This document shows, piece by piece, positions 34,640-45,340 of a stretch of 64,000 bases of DNA (the first letter of the stretch is position 1; the number at the start of each line of letters is the position of its first letter). Position numbers and translations under genes: made by a program. Source of the DNA: Inonotus obliquus (taxonomy: Eukaryota; Basidiomycota; Agaricomycetes; Hymenochaetales; Hymenochaetaceae); contig JAJHTX010000005.1 of assembly GCA_032164295.1 (NCBI GenBank), positions 1-64,000 on the forward strand, written 5' to 3'. Under the pieces are notes generated by a model. That model was not told the origin of the DNA, ran no database searches, and worked only from the letters and a program-made list of their open reading frames with translations.

Positions 34640-36300
34640 AGGTGTGTTGGAAGGGCCGGTATGTGGCAGTACTAAGTTGTACTGTCACAGACAGGTAGTT
34701 GAGAGAGGTATTAGGGCCTGGCGAGATAGAGTAATGCAGGGAGGCTCTAGGTGACTGCTCAAGAGAGGAGAATAGTGGACGGTGGTCGATACCAAGACAA
34801 ATCTGTTGATACCGGGTCGTTTATTGTCCGGTACCAAGGTAGAAAGAATGAAGCAGAGGAGGAGACGAAGTAGAGGAAGAGTTCTTGATGAGACTAGTTG
34901 TGAGGCGAGGGGTGAGTACTATGAAGACGATGTTGATGACTACCGGTATCAATACTAGTGACTACGAGACGAGACGAATGAACGGGAACTTGAACGAGAT
35001 GAGCAAAACCTGGATCTTCACTCTGGAAGCTCCTCTCAGATTAGCTGGTTTGCTATGGTAAAACATGCAGGCTATAAATACCATAATACCGTAGCCATTC
35101 AAGATACCAAATGAGAAATTTTTACAAGTCGAATCGTACCACAATCCAGTACAAGAAGGGGAACATAGAATTGAAATGAATGTAAAAATATAATCAGGGG
35201 AAACATAAGATGACAAATGAATAAGAAGTTTTATCAGGGGGTAGCTAAGAATAGGGTGGGGCAAGACAAGAGTCTAATGAAAACTCACAACGAGTAATAC
35301 CGAGGTAGAGTGGTAGTACCGATGTCGACCAGCACTAAAGTAAGGATATGTTTCAAGCTACCGCATGGGCGCTCCTGACGATGGCCCTGTCGTTGTCTTC
35401 TCTGGAGAAGCGCATCATCCAGATTTACCTTTGTTCTGGTATAATGATCCGTGCGACATCAGTCTGGGCATCTACTGAGCGATTAGATGGCGTGCACCGA
35501 TGTTGACATGTTGGTACAACCCAACCTTGGCATTGGAGTACTCTATCACTCGGTACCAATCAGTATGCTGGGATCGTCTCTGGGCATCAATAAGATCGCT
35601 TGTGCCCCTCGATATCTATTGGTATGCGTTGCCTGGCTCGACTGGGCATTGCTTGGCTTTGCTTCCAAGTCAGATCAATGGTCTCCTCTAAGATCAAAGT
35701 AGTGTATGGCAGATCTGATTCATTTCCCAACCTTCCTCTCAACATAGATCTTCAAGAGGTATCGACCTAGCACACATCACAAACTTTGGTACTAGAGTGG
35801 GCCACCGATATCAACACCGGTATTGTCGGTATTGATGTGTGGCAGTTCAGAAAGGTGGACCGTTGGACTTGGAGCTTCAACACTTGATCCAACTCTTTGC
35901 AGCAATGTAGGGCAGACCAATTGCAGCTTATGACCTTTCTCTCGGTATGGACTGTCGAGAGTGTAGTATCGACTAATGGTGGACTATTTAATGTCAGTAT
36001 CAGGATGGGTGGATGGTACAGTATTAGTATCATCAGTATCGAAGCTTGGTGGTTCGGTACTGTGATGGAAGACGGGCATAAGAATTGGTGATTCAGTATT
36101 GGCGCAGAAGTCTGGTTTAAAGCATGCAGGACCAGTTCTCAATCAATCTTAGCCTTGTTGAATCTTAGAAGCCTCATACTTCGTCCAAACCGCAGGCGTA
36201 GATAGGACAGCAGAAGTACCATGGTCCGAAGAGAAGTAAGAAGCGGTAGAACTGCAGAAGTATTGTTAATTGGAAAAAGTGGTAGAATCGCAGAATTAAG
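34640..36300. repeat. Gene-free, GGTAC/GATACC-rich degenerate repeat region
   Basis: Short blocks such as GGTACC, GGTACTG, CGGTAC and GGTATC recur at irregular spacing through this stretch. No coding frame with protein-like composition or splice structure was found. It borders the inverted LTR remnant and could be its degraded distal part or unrelated satellite-like sequence. Confidence 0.5.
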
Positions 36301-36329
36301 CCCATATCAATCGTAGCCTCTGGTATTTC

Positions 36330-37597
36330 CCTTTAGCACAACTGGTACGTCTACTTTACAACACTCTCCTGCGGTCTTCGTTAAGAGCTAGTGGTAATGC
36401 CCTCACACTGATGTTTGTAACGCAGTACATCTCTGCTCCCTGCACCTGTACACCTAGTGCATCAACACATATACTAGAGCCTCATCGATGAGCGCTCCGA
36501 TGACGAGTATGGTACTCCTCGTCAAACCCTGTTTGTGATACAGTATAGCTCTGCATTGGAAGTGACATCCAGCGAGGAGCCAGACATCGGTATAGGGGCA
36601 AACCCAACATCATATTACCAAGAAGCAGTCCGCACCCATGAAGGATTGGCACAACTCCCTAGATCATCTACGACGTCGAGATCAGAAAGAGAGGGGGCGA
36701 AAGGAGGGAGGACTTATCAGATTTACATGGTCAACATTACTGCCACCGGGCCTGGGTAATAAACCTTTATGCTGAACAATGTCTTCAACGTAAGGGGAAG
36801 CTAACATGCTCAACCCGAGGGTCGAGAAATTCGTCATTCACCATCGTCGGCGGGACATCATGCAAGAACTCCACTACTGCACCATATACCGTCAAAGGTG
36901 CCAACAAGGACACTGACAATATACAAAGGCTAACAGATGGAAGGGGCACACCGAGACACCTAGACAACTCGTTGACAGGATTGTACTCACAGTCGGCACT
37001 TGAGCACTTCTCCTACAAAGTCAATTGGAGGAACATCATCACACTAGGAAACCAGACTAGAAGATGATGAGAGGATATGCATAAGAGATGGTCGAAGCTA
37101 GCAATGGGGGGCGACAGAGTCTCGTTGTTCATAACCAGATCTATGCGAGAGTAAGCAGAGGAACCTGACGTCAGAGACCCAGAGGCTACAAGGTCCAGCA
37201 AAGTCGCAGACAATTAGCCCTGTCTTCACAGCTTTACTGCACTTACAATGTACAGTGTCAAGATGGACTACACCCCCTTAGGAGGATAGCACACATCAGA
37301 TGACTTAACACCGGGAGATAGAGAGAATACCAAGGCCAAGGTGGCTATGGTGGACTCCCTACTCCTTTTATACTATTTGGGACTGTGGGACTATCTACAA
37401 CATTGAGCATACACAGACCAATGTCAAAGACGGTGCACAGACCAACTAGTGTCAGTCGGCAGTTCAGTCTTTTATGTAAGGAAAAGAAGGTGTGAGAGGC
37501 CATGGGTTTGAGTCATGACATCGGAAGATTAAAGAATAGATGATGAAAAAAGGAAAAGAAGGGATCAAATAATGCCTGTGAAAAGTACGTTGTAACA
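36330..37597 (-). mobile_element. Degraded LTR retroelement remnant, inverted relative to the 0.5-1.8 kb copy
   Basis: On the minus strand it starts TGTTACAACG at 37597 and follows the order of the telomere-proximal remnant: pyrimidine block, GGTCTGTGCA repeats, TATAAAAGGAGTAGG, splice-like leader, and the internal block near 36.70 kb equivalent to 1.36-1.45 kb, then the ACTGYRTNACAAAC repeats near 36.53 and 36.42 kb. No intact protein frame remains. The two copies are clearly diverged from each other, so the family is not recently active here. Confidence 0.7.
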
Positions 37598-37899
37598 GAT
37601 TCATGCATCTAGCATATATGCATGTCAAACTCAGCAAGAAATTGAATACTTTCTTTTTTTGTGACATGAGAGGTAATGTTATCTATATACATGAGTGAAT
37701 GTCAAAGAAAAGCTAGCTTGGGAGTTGTAGATGTGAGAACAGAAAGGCAGTAAACGCAGATGGTCTTTCATAGCTATATATCGTAAGGTTTGTAACTCCA
37801 ACTCAAAAACAATGGCACGTGCAACAATAGGGGATTGCCAGTCATCATTGTTTCTTCGCTTGCTCTCATGCATGTGCATCAATTTATCACATGCACTCG

Positions 37900-39110
37900 A
37901 CCCGTTAAATGTGCGAGATCTCATCCAGTACTGAAATACCGAGACGAAGAGTGTATGGTTTTAAGTGAGGGAGGGCTAATACATGCCGGTACTTAACCAG
38001 TACGGTCACAGTACTTGTTGTTTTTAAAAAGGGGGAGTTAATTGATGGGCCGGAAGCAAAGGGTATGTAATTCCGGTATGAAAAGGACAGGTTAGAATGT
38101 GGGAAAAACTTCGGTACAGGTTGGTATGAGAGAGAACATAGCAAAACAAGAGTCTAATACCATGGGAAAAACCTCAGTACAGGCCGGTACAGAAACAAAG
38201 GGGTTGGTACGTGGAGGTATGTTGTCAAACAAGAAGATCAGTACAGAAACTAAAGGATGGCATGCAAAATACAAAGGATAACAAAAGGTCAGTACCATGG
38301 GAAAAACATTGGTACAGGTTGGTACTGCAGGAAAACAGCTAGCACGAGATGGTATAGCAAGGGACTGAATGAGGTTGACTGGTGGCTGAGAGGTGTCAAC
38401 AGTGCTGGGAAGTAAATCTGAGCCCTCGCACGGGAGGCTAACTCTGAAGGTTCACTAGGGCAGAACTGGGACAGAACCTGAGACAAAGCTGAGATGGGAC
38501 TGAGATGAGACTGAGAGGGGATGAGAAAACCCAAGCCCTCATGCTAGAGGCTAGCTCCTAAGATTACCTGGAGAGCTACTATGTACAGGAGGAGATATTT
38601 ATAGTACTATACCATAGTTAGCTCATAAGTCCAAAAGGAGAAAGTAAAAGGAAAGATCAAAACAAAGAAAAGTCTGAAGAAAAATGTAACAAGGAAAGTG
38701 AATATTGCAGTGCCATCAGGGGGACAACAAGAAAGGGTTAGGGAGGACAAGATACCAATAAAAAAGTAGCATATAGTACCTCTGGATGAAAAGTCCTCAG
38801 GACAAGAGATCTGTGCCCCTGCCAATTGATACCGACATGTTTCCGATGGTACCGGACCCGAAAACCTTAACAGATACTGACCCTGAGCTTCTCCAAAGAA
38901 CCGGTATGCAAGGTCCAACCATTAGAAATGAATACCAGAGAGAGAAATGTCGGATCCATGTCATGAGAGCATGTTAAATTGTCAAAATGTCTCGGTACCG
39001 AGTTTCTCGGCACTCAGTACTCTCGGTACCAGTACTCTTGGTGTTTGGTACTTTAAGAAATGGGACCGACAGTTTCTCTGGGTGTACTGGTAAATACTGG
39101 AAGGTGTAGA
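37900..39110. repeat. Degenerate repeats with GGTAC core and GGGAAAAAC spacer
   Basis: A unit made of GGGAAAAAC, a short spacer, GGTACAGG and GGTA recurs at about 38101, 38164 and 38301, and single GGTAC-type motifs continue to about 39,050. Copies are imperfect. No gene was seen. The first Gypsy LTR follows at 39138. Confidence 0.55.
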
Positions 39111-39137
39111 TGGGACTGTACCGTAGCATAGCGTATG

Positions 39138-39580
39138 TGTTATGCGAAATGACGGGTTCGGGGGGTACTCGAACGGAGTCGGGGTCTCTCACACCAGAGC
39201 TTAGGGTACGCTGCCTCAAACGTCGAAGACTTGTACAACGACGGAGACGATCACGCAGGCTAAGGGATGGTGGTGGTAAGAAGATATATTTAAGTTAGTA
39301 CAAACAATGAGTAAATATCTAAGGGATGGTGGTGGTAAGAAGAATAGTGAGACGGGGTACAAATGAGTCAGACTATCTACTTATATACACACCAGACGTG
39401 GGAAGATATTACTCTAAGAAGAATATTAGTAAGGGTGGGAATAGAATATTACAGAATGTTCCGGTAAAGAGCGACTAAGCAAGATGAATAATAAAAATGA
39501 GTAAGCATGAACGGAAAAAGGAATATGACCAATGAAGAATTAAGTAAGCAAAAGGAAAAGGGAAAGTTCAAATCCTAACA
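39138..39580 (-). repeat. LTR 1 (3' LTR of Gypsy copy 1), 443 bp
   Basis: It starts TGTTATGCG and ends CCTAACA on the plus strand. Its limits are set by comparing the three LTRs: similarity to the others stops exactly at these TG/CA ends. It carries two copies of a 23-bp direct repeat (TAAGGGATGGTGGTGG core), which the middle LTR has only once. Confidence 0.92.
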
Positions 39581-39623
39581 TTACCCCCTCTTCAAGGCTT
39601 GATCGTCCCGATCAAGGTTAATT

Positions 39624-42600
39624 CTACGGCTTTCGTGGTGCTTTGGGATGTTTCTCGTAAAACTCCTCGATTGCCTCCTCTGCGTTTGTCAGGTCTTCCT
39701 CAGGCTGCCACGTCGGGTCCTTGTATCCTTCCCATTTAACCAAGAATTGGAGCTTTCGTCGATGGATGCGCGAGTCCAGTATCTCTTCGACTTCATACTC
39801 CTCTTCATTATCGACAATCACTGGAGGTTTAGGCGGCGGGTGTCTCTGAGACTCGAAGACTGGTTCGACTGCCGGTTTAAGTAACATCTCGTTAAATACC
39901 GGATGTACCTTCTTCCATGAACGGGGAAGTTTGAGGCGGTAGGCACTCGCTCCCACCTTTTCAATAACCTCGTATGGTCTGAACCACTTGTCCTCAAGTT
40001 TACTTGTCGGTCTGGCTGTCTTGATGTTGCGCCCGTCTAAGAAAACCTTATCGCCCTGCTTGTATTCCACTGATGCTCCTGCATGTCTGTCATGAAACCT
40101 CTTCATGTCTTCCGCCGCCTGTTTGAGATTCTTTTGAGCTATCTTGTGTACTTCCTTGATGTGTTTAGCGAAATCTTCTGCGGAGAAGTTGGAAGATGAT
40201 GTCACAACGTCTGTGAAGCCGGTTGGATGCATGCCCGTGTTGACAAAGAACGGAGAGAGTTTGGTCGCTGAGTGTTCCCTATTGTTGTATGCAAACTCTG
40301 CAAGGGGAAGCCAGTCTACCCAATCTGATTGCCTGTGGTTGACGTATAGGCGGAGGTATTGTTCCAGTTCTTGATTGACTCGCTCCGTCTGTCCATCCGT
40401 CTGAGGGTGATACACAGTCGAGGGATTTCCCTGAATGTGTAGCAACTTGTACAGTTCCTTCATCATCTTTGCCTCGAATTGCGTTCCTCGATCATGGATG
40501 ATCTTTCGCGGTAACCCGTGAAGTCTGAAGACATGATCCCGATAGATTCTTGCCATCCCTTCTGAAGTTAACTTTGTCGTTGTCAGGATTGCATGCATCT
40601 GTTTACTGAACCGATCAACTATAATGCAGATCGCATTATGTCCGCTCGACTCGGGTAGTTCACCTATCAGGTCCACCGTAACCACTTGCCAAGGCGCCTC
40701 AGGTATCTCGTTCGGGTGTAGGATGCGTCGTTTCGCTGTTCTGACTGCCTTTGTTCGTTGGCACTTGTCACATCCTTGCACGTAATTCCTGACGTCTGCA
40801 AACATTGTTGGCCACCAGAAATCACGCCTGACCAGTTCCACCGTCTTTGACGAACCCGGATGTCCTGCCCACGGCGAGTCATGACAGACCTGAAAGACCT
40901 TGTCTCGCATCTCATCTGGCACAAAGATCCTTCCATCCTTTTGCAGAAGACCACCTTCCTCCGTTGCCCCCTTCGGTATCTTCTCCTTCTCCAAGCTCTC
41001 TTGCGCTTCCCTGATCTTGTCTCTTAGTGCCGTCAGATCTCCAGTAAGGGCTCGAACTAGCCATTCATCCTTGATAAAGATGATGTCCTTGTTGTCTTCT
41101 TTGCCCTCATCGAACCCTGCCCGCCGTGATAGCAAATCAGCCTTTCCCATTGACGTCCCAGGCTTGTGTACCAGTACAAAGTCGAATTCTGCCAGTTCAG
41201 TTCTCCAGCGTGCTTGACGGTAGTTGAGCTTGTGCGCTTCCTTAAAATACATGAGGTTCAGGTGGTCTGACCAGACCTCGAAGCGGTGTTTAGCGCCCAA
41301 GAGGTATTGTCGCCAGTCGCGAAGTGCTTCGACAATTGCTAGCATCTCCTTGTCGTATATCTCATAGTTCCGTTCAGCGTCGTTAAGTGCAGACAATCGA
41401 TATGCTACTGGTTTCCATTTCCCATCCTCCTGTTGCTGTAGTAGGACTGCACCTGTCACATAGTTTGACGAATCGGCTTCTACTCGATATGGCTGATCGT
41501 GGTTCGGTATCACTAATACGGGCGAGCTACATAAGCGCTCCTTTAATCCTTCAAACACCTCTTGTTGTTCCTTTCCCCATCTCCATTCAGCTTTACCGGT
41601 CAGAGACGTCAGAGGTTTAACGATTTGACTATAGTCCTTGACAAATCGTTGTAACCAGTTCCCAAAACCCAGCACCTTCTGCAATTCCGTCACATTTCTC
41701 GGCACTGGCCAGTCTCGAACTGCATCACTTTTCTTCAGGTCCACCTTAAGCTCTCCTTGACCTATGACGTGTCCTAGGTATTTGACATGGTCCACCTCGA
41801 ATTCACACTTCTGCAGCTTCAGGAACAGGCGGTTATCGCGAAGTCTCTGGAATACCTCTCGTACTAGTTGGCGATGTTCGTCGATATGGGAGGAGAAGAT
41901 GAGTATGTCGTCGAGGTAAACGATGATCTTGCCCTCATGTATCAAATCTCTAAAGATGTCGTTCATGAATCCTTGGAAAGTAGCTGGGGCGTTAGTTAAA
42001 CCGAAGAACATGACCGTTGGTTCGAACAACCTCAGGTTTGTCCTGAAAGCTGCTTTCCACTCATCCCCTTCTCTAATACGTATGTTGTAGTATCCCCAAC
42101 GTACGTCTAGCTTGGTGAAGATCTTCGCATCCTTGACCTTGTCTACCAGTTCCTGAATGAGCGGGAGAGGGTATTTGTTCTTAACTGTTCCCTCGTTGAG
42201 CTTCCGGTAGTCTTGGATTGCTCAAAGTGAGCCGTCTTCCTTCTTGATGAAAAAGAAAGGCGACACCATGGGTGACTTTTACTCTTGGATTCGTCCTGAT
42301 GCCAAGTTCTCCTTGATAAAGCCTTTCAATACTTCCTGCTCCTTTGGGTTGAGGGGATAGACCTTGCAGTCATTAGGTTTGAAGTCCGGTTTCAGATCGA
42401 TTGCATGATCCTAGGCACGATGTTCAGGAAGGTTCTCGAAGCTTTCTTCACTAAACACGTCTTCAAAATCGTTGAGGTATATCGGCCAGTCTCGATTCGA
42501 CTTGATAGCACGATTATGTACTATTGTCGTTGCTTCAGGATTTAGATCTTGTCGGCAACCTGTAGGACATCGCGTGAACTCGATCTTCCTTGTAGTCCAG

Positions 42601-43145
42601 TCTATCTCTGGGTTATGCTTTGTGAGCCAGTCATGTCCCAGGAAGACATCGCAGTGAGCTAGACGGGTGACAGCTAAACGGATGGTTTCAATGTGTTGTC
42701 CAAAAACCATCTCTAACTCGACATAATGCGTCATCATTCCTCCTTCATTGAGAGTTCCGTCAGCATTAAACACCATCATAGGACGTATGTAGCGAGTTCG
42801 GGGTATATCGTGCTTGAGTACGAAGTCCACATCAATACACGATCCGGTACATCCAGAGTCAACCAGGGCTCGGGCCTTTTCCAAGAAGTCTTCTGTATAT
42901 CTCGGTAGGCCGACGGTAGAAAGGATCACTTGTATCTCCAACTGGCGCCCATTGGATCCTCGTATAAACCGTGGGTGCGCTCGGAAGTAAGCTTCTTCAA
43001 AGGCCTCAACATCATCCTCTGTAAGCTTCTCTTCTTCTTCTGTTGGTATCACGTCGGTCAAGATTTCGTAGTAAGGTGCAGCGTCATTGTGTTTCAAATC
43101 TCTAAGGTAGTATACAGACGATGAGTCATGGAATACGCGCGACAA
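39624..43145 (-). pseudogene. Gypsy copy 1 pol (protease, RT, RNase H, integrase, chromodomain), with two stops
   Basis: Compared with copy 2, the frame carries TAG for TGG at 42411-42413 and TGA for CGA at 42222-42224. Both are C:G to T:A changes and both fall between the protease and the reverse transcriptase. The segments on either side stay open: protease with DSGCTGSC upstream, and RT with YLDD, RNase H, an HHCC/DDE integrase and a C-terminal chromodomain downstream (39624-42029). Translation of a full Pol is therefore not expected. Confidence 0.92.
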
Positions 43146-43183
43146 AACGAAATCTTGTGAAAGTCGACCAGTTGTCCCGACGA

Positions 43184-44497
43184 CTACTCCTGGTCCTTGA
43201 CAAAATCCTCCTCTCCCCTTTCTTCATCAATCAACCCCTCTACTTGTGTAGCTCGCAGCTCCTCGGGTCCTTTGTCGACCGCTTGGAAGTCACGTTCCTT
43301 CAGCTCTCCTAGCGCATCTGCAAAGGCCCTGTGGGTCTCCGGGTCCCATGCCCTAATCACCTCTTGTACTATCTGCCCCTTACTAGGACAACTAGCCATG
43401 AGATGCGACGGCGATCCACAGGTCCAGCATTTGTAACTTCTTCTGGCCCTGTCGATGTCCATTGGGATTCCGGCTCCTGGATGGACTCCTGCCCCTACTC
43501 CTTGATGATCGCGCTGAGGGAAAGGTGCCTCCGGCCGATGCTGCTGAGGTTGTGGGGCTTGCTGGACTTGAGGCGGGTTCTTGGTCTGTGCCTGGGTTGG
43601 CCAGTTTGTGCGTAGAGGGCCTGACCTTGTCGCCGTTACTTGACGAAGCTGTTGTTCGATCCTGTCCACGTCAATAGCTTTGGCCTTCCAGCCCTCGTAC
43701 GTAGTTGGGACTGTGGCCGCACGCATCACTCCTTTGACGACCTCGAGGTTCAACGCCCACTTCAATCGGTCAATGAGGATGTCATTGTGCAGTGCATCTG
43801 TAAGACCAGCCACCTGACGTCTGATGTCGAATTCGACGAAGAACTCGTCTGCGGTCTTCTTCCCTTGAGTTAGGTGTTGAAGTTCCGCCATCGCCTTCTC
43901 TTTCTTGTTTGGATCGTCAAACGACTTATCTAGAGCCATTTGAAAGGCTGCCCAGGTGTCCGGAATACCTGCCGCTTGGTTCGCATCTACATAGTTCTGC
44001 GCCCACGTTCCAGCAGCTCCGCCCTTCATGTAAGACAAGACAAAGAGTATCTTGCTCTTGCCTGTTGGGAACGACCTGGGGTCCGACTCAAAGCACAGGG
44101 TATATTCGCGCTTGAAGTCCTTGTAGTCGCTGCCATTGAACTCGCTTGGTTCCTTCGCACGAGTCTTGGGGGACGGGGCAGGTGGTGCTGGCGGTTGTTG
44201 TACTTGTCCTAGAGCCGCCGCAAACATCTGCGTGAACTGCTGCATCTGAGTCTGATTGAACCCTTGCGCCATCCGTGGACTTGGTGCTTGGGGAGGAACT
44301 GGAGGTGGTACTGGTTGTTGTCCTTGTCCTTCAGACATGCGTTGTACTGGGGTTTCTAGAGACGATACGTCTGAGTCACTTCCTGACGTCGGAGTAGGGG
44401 ACGGGGGTGACGTAGGTTGAGTCTGAACAAATAACTCGTCTACGCCTCTCTCCACGGCGTCTAGTATTAAAGCACGTCGGCGATGAGTTCTTGACAA
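43184..44497 (-). CDS. Gypsy copy 1 gag
   Basis: The open frame has 437 codons and closely matches gag of copy 2. It contains a Pro/Gln-rich N-terminal part, a capsid-like centre (SDPRSFPTGKSKILFVLSYM) and one CCHC zinc knuckle (CWTCGSPSHLMASC). As in copy 2, the conserved frame begins behind a TAA and has no AUG before codon 54, so the true start is uncertain. In Ty3/Gypsy elements Gag builds the virus-like particle and the knuckle binds RNA. Confidence 0.9.
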   Translation of the reverse strand: MSRTHRRRALILDAVERGVDELFVQTQPTSPPSPTPTSGSDSDVSSLETPVQRMSEGQGQQPVPPPVPPQAPSPRMAQGFNQTQMQQFTQMFAAALGQVQQPPAPPAPSPKTRAKEPSEFNGSDYKDFKREYTLCFESDPRSFPTGKSKILFVLSYMKGGAAGTWAQNYVDANQAAGIPDTWAAFQMALDKSFDDPNKKEKAMAELQHLTQGKKTADEFFVEFDIRRQVAGLTDALHNDILIDRLKWALNLEVVKGVMRAATVPTTYEGWKAKAIDVDRIEQQLRQVTATRSGPLRTNWPTQAQTKNPPQVQQAPQPQQHRPEAPFPQRDHQGVGAGVHPGAGIPMDIDRARRSYKCWTCGSPSHLMASCPSKGQIVQEVIRAWDPETHRAFADALGELKERDFQAVDKGPEELRATQVEGLIDEERGEEDFVKDQE

Positions 44498-44912
44498 CGT
44501 TTAACGACGAGGAGGGGGTACAGGTAAGGGATCTAGGCGCTGACGCAGGTTGTTCGGCAATCCGTCCGTAAGTCTTATGACGACGCGGAAGATCCAGGCA
44601 GGGAAAACAATAGAGAACCCCGGGGCACTATGAACGTGTGGGAATTCCTTGGTGTAGATGACGTTTCCTCGGCACCAGATGGTAACGATGAGTGCCAGGG
44701 TGACTTCGGGTTAAGGGTTGTAACGGATCGGAATTACACGGAAACTTTGACAGTCTCCGGGCCGGTTGTTGTTATCTCGGTAGAAACCGGGTGTGTAAGA
44801 ACTCGTGTTCGTCGGGTGGTACTCGACGTCAACGGGAGACCGCAGGAGGGAACAGCAAGGTCTGGGTAACTCAGAGGTCACTGAACGGTCCTGGTCGTGG
44901 GTCTCACTATTA

Positions 44913-45297
44913 TGTTATGCGAAACGACGGGTTCGGGGGGTACTCGAACGGAGTCGGAGTCTCTCACACCAGAGCTTAGGGTACGCTGCCTCAAACGTCG
45001 AAGACTTGTACAACGACGGAGACGATCATGCAGGCTAAGGGATGGTGGTGGTAAGAAGAATAGTGAGACAGGGTACAAATGAGTCAGACTATCTACTTAT
45101 ATACACACCAGACGTGGGAAGGTATTACTCTAAGAAGAATATTAGTAAGGGTGGGAATAGAATATTACGGAACGTTCCGGTAAAGAGCGACTAAGCAAGA
45201 TGAATAATAAGAATGAGTAAGCATGAACGGAAAAAGGAATATGACCAATGAAGAATATTAAGTAAGCGAAAGGAAAGGGAAAGTTCAAGTCCTAACA
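44913..45297 (-). repeat. LTR 2, shared by both Gypsy copies, 385 bp
   Basis: It has the same TGTTATGCG...CCTAACA ends as the others. It is 58 bp shorter because one copy of a 23-bp direct repeat plus the intervening AT-rich spacer is absent, as expected from slippage or recombination between the direct repeats. It serves as 5' LTR of copy 1 and 3' LTR of copy 2 (minus-strand transcription). Confidence 0.92.
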
Positions 45298-45310
45298 TTA
45301 CCCCCCTCTT
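45298..45310 (-). other. Polypurine tract of Gypsy copy 2
   Basis: On the minus strand it reads AAGAGGGGGGTAA directly against the 3' LTR. This is the usual position of the plus-strand priming tract. Copy 1 has the equivalent at 39581-39594. Confidence 0.8.
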
Positions 45311-45340
45311 AAGGCTTGATCGTCCCGATCAAGGTTGATT

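Larger units (their letters stand above)
39138..45297 (-). mobile_element. Ty3/Gypsy chromovirus copy 1 (pol inactivated)
   Basis: The structure on the minus strand is 5' LTR (44913-45297), leader, gag, pol, a purine tract (complement of 39581-39594) and 3' LTR (39138-39580). It is the left member of a tandem pair that shares the middle LTR. The gag frame is intact, but pol has two stop codons relative to copy 2. Plus-strand sequence left of the element (GTATG) does not match the 5 bp right of the whole array (GCTTG), so no target duplication is seen. Confidence 0.92.

Noticed and set aside
44880..44912. tRNA 3'-end primer-binding site next to the Gypsy 5' LTR
   Set aside because: The conserved sequence begins TAATAGTGAG rather than TGG; a primer could be an internal tRNA fragment, but I cannot support a specific tRNA.
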